In this document: positions 61,531-64,000 of the stretch, piece after piece
Position numbering within the stretch: position 1 is the stretch's first letter
How the letters are laid out: each line of letters begins with the position of its first letter
Source of the DNA: Amblyomma americanum
Lineage: Eukaryota; Arthropoda; Arachnida; Ixodida; Ixodidae
Length of the DNA stretch: 64,000 bases
Assembly: GCF_052857255.1 (NCBI RefSeq)
Contig: NW_027526728.1
Span: forward strand, 38,729 to 102,728
Direction: 5' to 3'
Notes under the pieces: model-generated
What the model was told of the DNA's origin: nothing
Database searches by the model: none
What the model saw: only the letters and a program-made list of their open reading frames with translations
Position numbers and translations under genes: made by a program

Positions 61531-64000
61531 CGATTTTACAAGTCCTCGATGAGTAGACAAGAGAAAGGTGTAAACTTTTCTCTCAGAACTGCGCGAAAAC
61601 TTGTATTCCGGCTCAAAACCACGAGATACATCGTTTTAGATCGAAACTAGCAAGATTCATGGGCATCGATTTTACAAGTCTTCGAAGAGTACACGAGAGA
61701 AAGGTGTAAACTTTTTCTCTCAGAACTGCGCGAAAACTTGTATTCCGGCTCAAAACAAAGGAATACATCGTTTTAGATCGAAACTAGCAAGATTCACGAG
61801 CATCGCTATTACAAGTCGTCGAAGAGTAGACGAGAGAAAGGTGTTAACTTTTTCTCTCAGAACTGCGCGAAAACTTGTATTCCGGCTCAAAACAACGGGA
61901 TACATCGTTTTAGATCGAAACCAGCAAGATTCACGAGCATCGATTTTACACGTCGTCGAAGAGTACACGAGAGAAAGGTGTAAACGTTTTCTCTCAGAAC
62001 TGCGCGAAAACTTGTATTCCGGCTCAAAACAACGGGATACATCGTTTTGGATCGAAACTAGCAAGATTCACGGGCATCGATTTTACAAGTCTTCGAAGAG
62101 TAGACAAGAGAATGGCTGTAAACTTTTTCTCTCAGAACTGCGCGAAAACTTGTATTCTGGCTCAAAACAACGGGATTCATTGTTTTAGATCGAAACTAGC
62201 AAGATTCACGAGCATCGATTTTACAAGTCGTTAGAGTACTCGAGAGAAAGGTGTAAACTTTTTCTCTCAGAACTGCGCGAAAACTTGTATTCTGGCTCAA
62301 AACAACGGGATACATCGTTTAGATCGAAACCAGCAAGATTCACGAGCATCGATTTTACACGTCGTCGAAGAGTACACGAGAGAAAGGTGTAAACGTTTTC
62401 TCTCAGAACTGCGCGAAAACTTGTATTCCGGCTCAAAACAACGGGATACATCGTTTTGGATCGAAACTAGCAAGATTCACGGGCATCGATTTTACAAGTC
62501 TTCGAAGAGTAGACAAGAGAATGGTGTAAACTTTTTCTCTCAGAACTGCGCGAAAACTTGTATTCTGGCTCAAAACAACGGGATTCATCGTTTTAGATCG
62601 AAACTAGCAAGATCACGAGCATCGATTTTACAAGTCGTTAGAGTACTCGAGAGAAAGGTGTAAACTTTTTCTCTCAGAACTGCGCGAAAACTTGTATTCC
62701 GGCTGAAAACAACGGGATACATCGTTTTAGGTCGAAACTAGCAAGATTCACGAGCATCGATTTTACAAGTCGTCGAAGAGTAGACGAGAGAAAGGTGTAA
62801 ACTTTTTCTCTCAGAACTGCGCGAAAACTTGTATACCGGCTCAAAAAAACGGGATACATCGTTTTAGATCGAAACCAGCAAGATTCACGAGCATCGATTT
62901 TACAAGTCGTCGAAGAGTAGACGAGAAAAAGGTGTAAACTTTTTCTCTCAGAACTGCACGAAAACTTGTATTCCGGCTCAAAACAACGGGATACATCGTT
63001 TTAGGTCGAAACCAGCAAGATTCACGAGCATCGATTTTACAAGCCGTCGAAGAGTAGACGAGAGAAAGGTGTAAACTTTTTCTCTCAGAACTGCGCGAAA
63101 ACTTGTATTCCGCTCAAAACAACGGGATACATCGTTTTAGATCGAAACCAGCAAGATTCACGAGCATCGATTTTTACAAGTCGTCGAATAGTGGACGAGA
63201 GAAAGGTGTAAACTTTTTCTCTCAGAACTGCGAAAAACTTGTATTCCGGCTCAAAACAACTGGATTCATCGTTTTAGATCGAAAGTAGCAAGATTCACGA
63301 GCATCGATTTTACAAGTCCTCGAAGAGTAGACGAGAGAAAGGTGTAAACTTTTTCTCTCAGAACTGCGCGAAAACTTGTATTCCGGCTCAAAAAACGGGA
63401 TACATCGTTTTAGATCGAAACTAGCAAGATTCATGGGCATCGATTTTACAAGTCCTCGAAGAGTAGACGAGAGAAAGTTGTAAACTTTTTCTCTCAGAAC
63501 TGCGCGAAAACTTGTATTCCGGCTCAAAACAACGAGATACATCGTTTTAGATCGAAACTAGCAAGATTCATGGGCATCGATTTTACAAGTCTTCGAAGAG
63601 TACACGAGAGAAAGGTGTAAACTTTTTCTCTCAGAACTGCGCGAAAACTTGTATTCCGGCTCAAAACAAAAGGGATACATCGTTTTAGATCGAAACTAGC
63701 AAGATTCACGAGCATCGATTTTACAAGTCGTCGAAGAGTAGACGAGAGAAAGGTGTAAACTTTTTCTCTCAGAACTGCACGAAAACTTGTATTCCGGCTC
63801 AAAACAACGGGATACATCGTTTAGGTCGAAACTAGCAAGATTCACGAGCATCGATTTTACAAGTCGTCGAATAGTGGACGAGAGAAAGGTGTAAACTTTT
63901 TCTCTCAGAACGGCGCGAAAACTTGTATTCCGGCTCAAAACAACGGGATTCATCGTTTTAGATCGAAACTAGCAAGATTCACGAGCATCGATTTTAAAAT

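Larger units (their letters stand above)
36789..62655 (+). repeat. Range of the XhoI/ScaI marker subtype (11 copies)
   Basis: The 2-bp-shorter junction gttagagtactcgag, holding AGTACT and CTCGAG, occurs near 36789, 43909, 45411, 46505, 46639, 48832, 54984, 58268, 58677, 62230 and 62638. None was found to the left of 36.8 kb. It commonly follows a gggataaatcg or gtattctggc monomer. Confidence 0.85.
1..64000 (+). repeat. 137-bp tandem satellite array, about 468 direct copies, whole window
   Basis: The motif gagtagacgagagaaaggtg recurs about every 137 bases from base 1 to the end, always in the same orientation, with no unrelated sequence between copies. Most copies are 137 bp. Recurrent length variants lack 1 bp (a shortened T-run after gtaaa), 2 bp (gtcgttagagtactcg or ttttacgtcgtcg) or 3 bp (cagaactcgaaaac), so the mean is slightly below 137. 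No inversion, transposon insertion, gene or unique spacer was seen, and both window edges cut the array. This pattern is typical of eukaryotic satellite DNA. A centromeric or heterochromatic location is inferred from size, homogeneity and higher-order structure. I do not recognise the family or the species. Confidence 0.98.
57570..64000 (+). repeat. 29-mer period, about 3960 bp, 1.6 copies, cut by window end
   Basis: Bases about 57570-60039 match 61530-64000 at +3961, falling to +3960 and varying by single-base indels. Marks: tcctcgatgag, ctcaaaaccacgag, caaaggaatac with catcgctatt, gttaac, gttttggatcg, gagaatgg, gtattctggc, XhoI/ScaI, ggctgaaaac, gtatacc, agccgtcg, gcgaaaaacttg, caactggattc, agaaagttg, aacggcgcg and a final ttaaaat. 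The second copy carries many private one-base indels, unlike the other HORs. Confidence 0.87.

Noticed and set aside
1..64000. A CRISPR array, because of regular repeats.
   Set aside because: There are no unique spacers. The whole 137-bp unit is repeated, and differences are point changes spread over the unit. No cas-like frame is present.
1..64000. A transposon-derived array, such as LTR fragments or terminal inverted repeats.
   Set aside because: No target-site duplications, polypurine tract, primer-binding site or transposase- or RT-like peptide was seen, and the only inverted repeat is the short dyad in each monomer.

Overview
The whole window is one uninterrupted tandem satellite array. 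Nothing in it supports a protein gene, an RNA gene, a transposable element or a CRISPR array. The repeat unit is 137 bp, and about 468 direct, head-to-tail copies fill 1-64000. Every copy lies in the same orientation, and both window ends fall inside the array. A copy with all the common bases is at 42680-42816. The consensus is 41.6% GC by hand count. Such an array indicates a eukaryotic chromosome, most likely centromeric, pericentromeric or other constitutive heterochromatin. That location is inferred; the sequence does not name the organism, and I do not recognise the satellite family.

The array is organised at several scales. Monomers differ by recurrent diagnostic changes (for example ggctcaaaaaaacggg versus ggctcaaaacaacggg, or the HindIII, XhoI/ScaI and HpaI site variants), and these variants recur in ordered series that form higher-order repeats (HORs). 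Left part, 1-35 kb: a pentamer (685 bp) at 1.9-3.3 kb; a heptamer (957 bp) at 7.5-9.5 kb; a 17-mer (2324 bp) at 14.3-18.3 kb; a 9-mer (1230 bp) at 18.1-20.4 kb; a 21-mer (about 2871 bp) at 20.8-26.6 kb; a heptamer (955 bp) at 26.5-28.4 kb; and an 11-mer (1506 bp) at 31.8-34.6 kb. A long segment at 30.6-35.7 kb recurs at 37.8-41.5 kb without one 11-mer. Right part, 36-64 kb: an 11-mer (1505 bp) at 42.4-45.5 kb; a 9-mer (1229 bp) at 45.3-47.5 kb; a 17-mer (2324 bp) at 48.9-53.6 kb; a 28-mer period (3831 bp) at 51.2-57.9 kb; and a 29-mer period (about 3960 bp) from 57.6 kb to the window end. Single-monomer, trimer and tetramer duplications are nested inside these.

Two array domains can be told apart by their marker monomers. 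A HindIII-bearing subtype and a subtype lacking 3 bp occur only left of about 38.5 kb. An XhoI/ScaI-bearing subtype lacking 2 bp occurs only right of about 36.8 kb. A small patch at 61.07-61.37 kb carries left-domain marker states inside the right domain. The last 3.5 kb has an unusual burst of one-base insertions and deletions, which may be a sequence-quality artefact.

Within each monomer the notable elements are an 8-bp dyad (GAGAGAAA / TTTCTCTC around an 11-nt spacer), 11 CpG dinucleotides (about 1.9 times expectation) with many subtype differences at CpG positions, and partly phased A/T tracts. The many short open frames on both strands are by-products of the repeat. I see no new multi-gene system here; what is of interest is the structure and evolution of the satellite itself.
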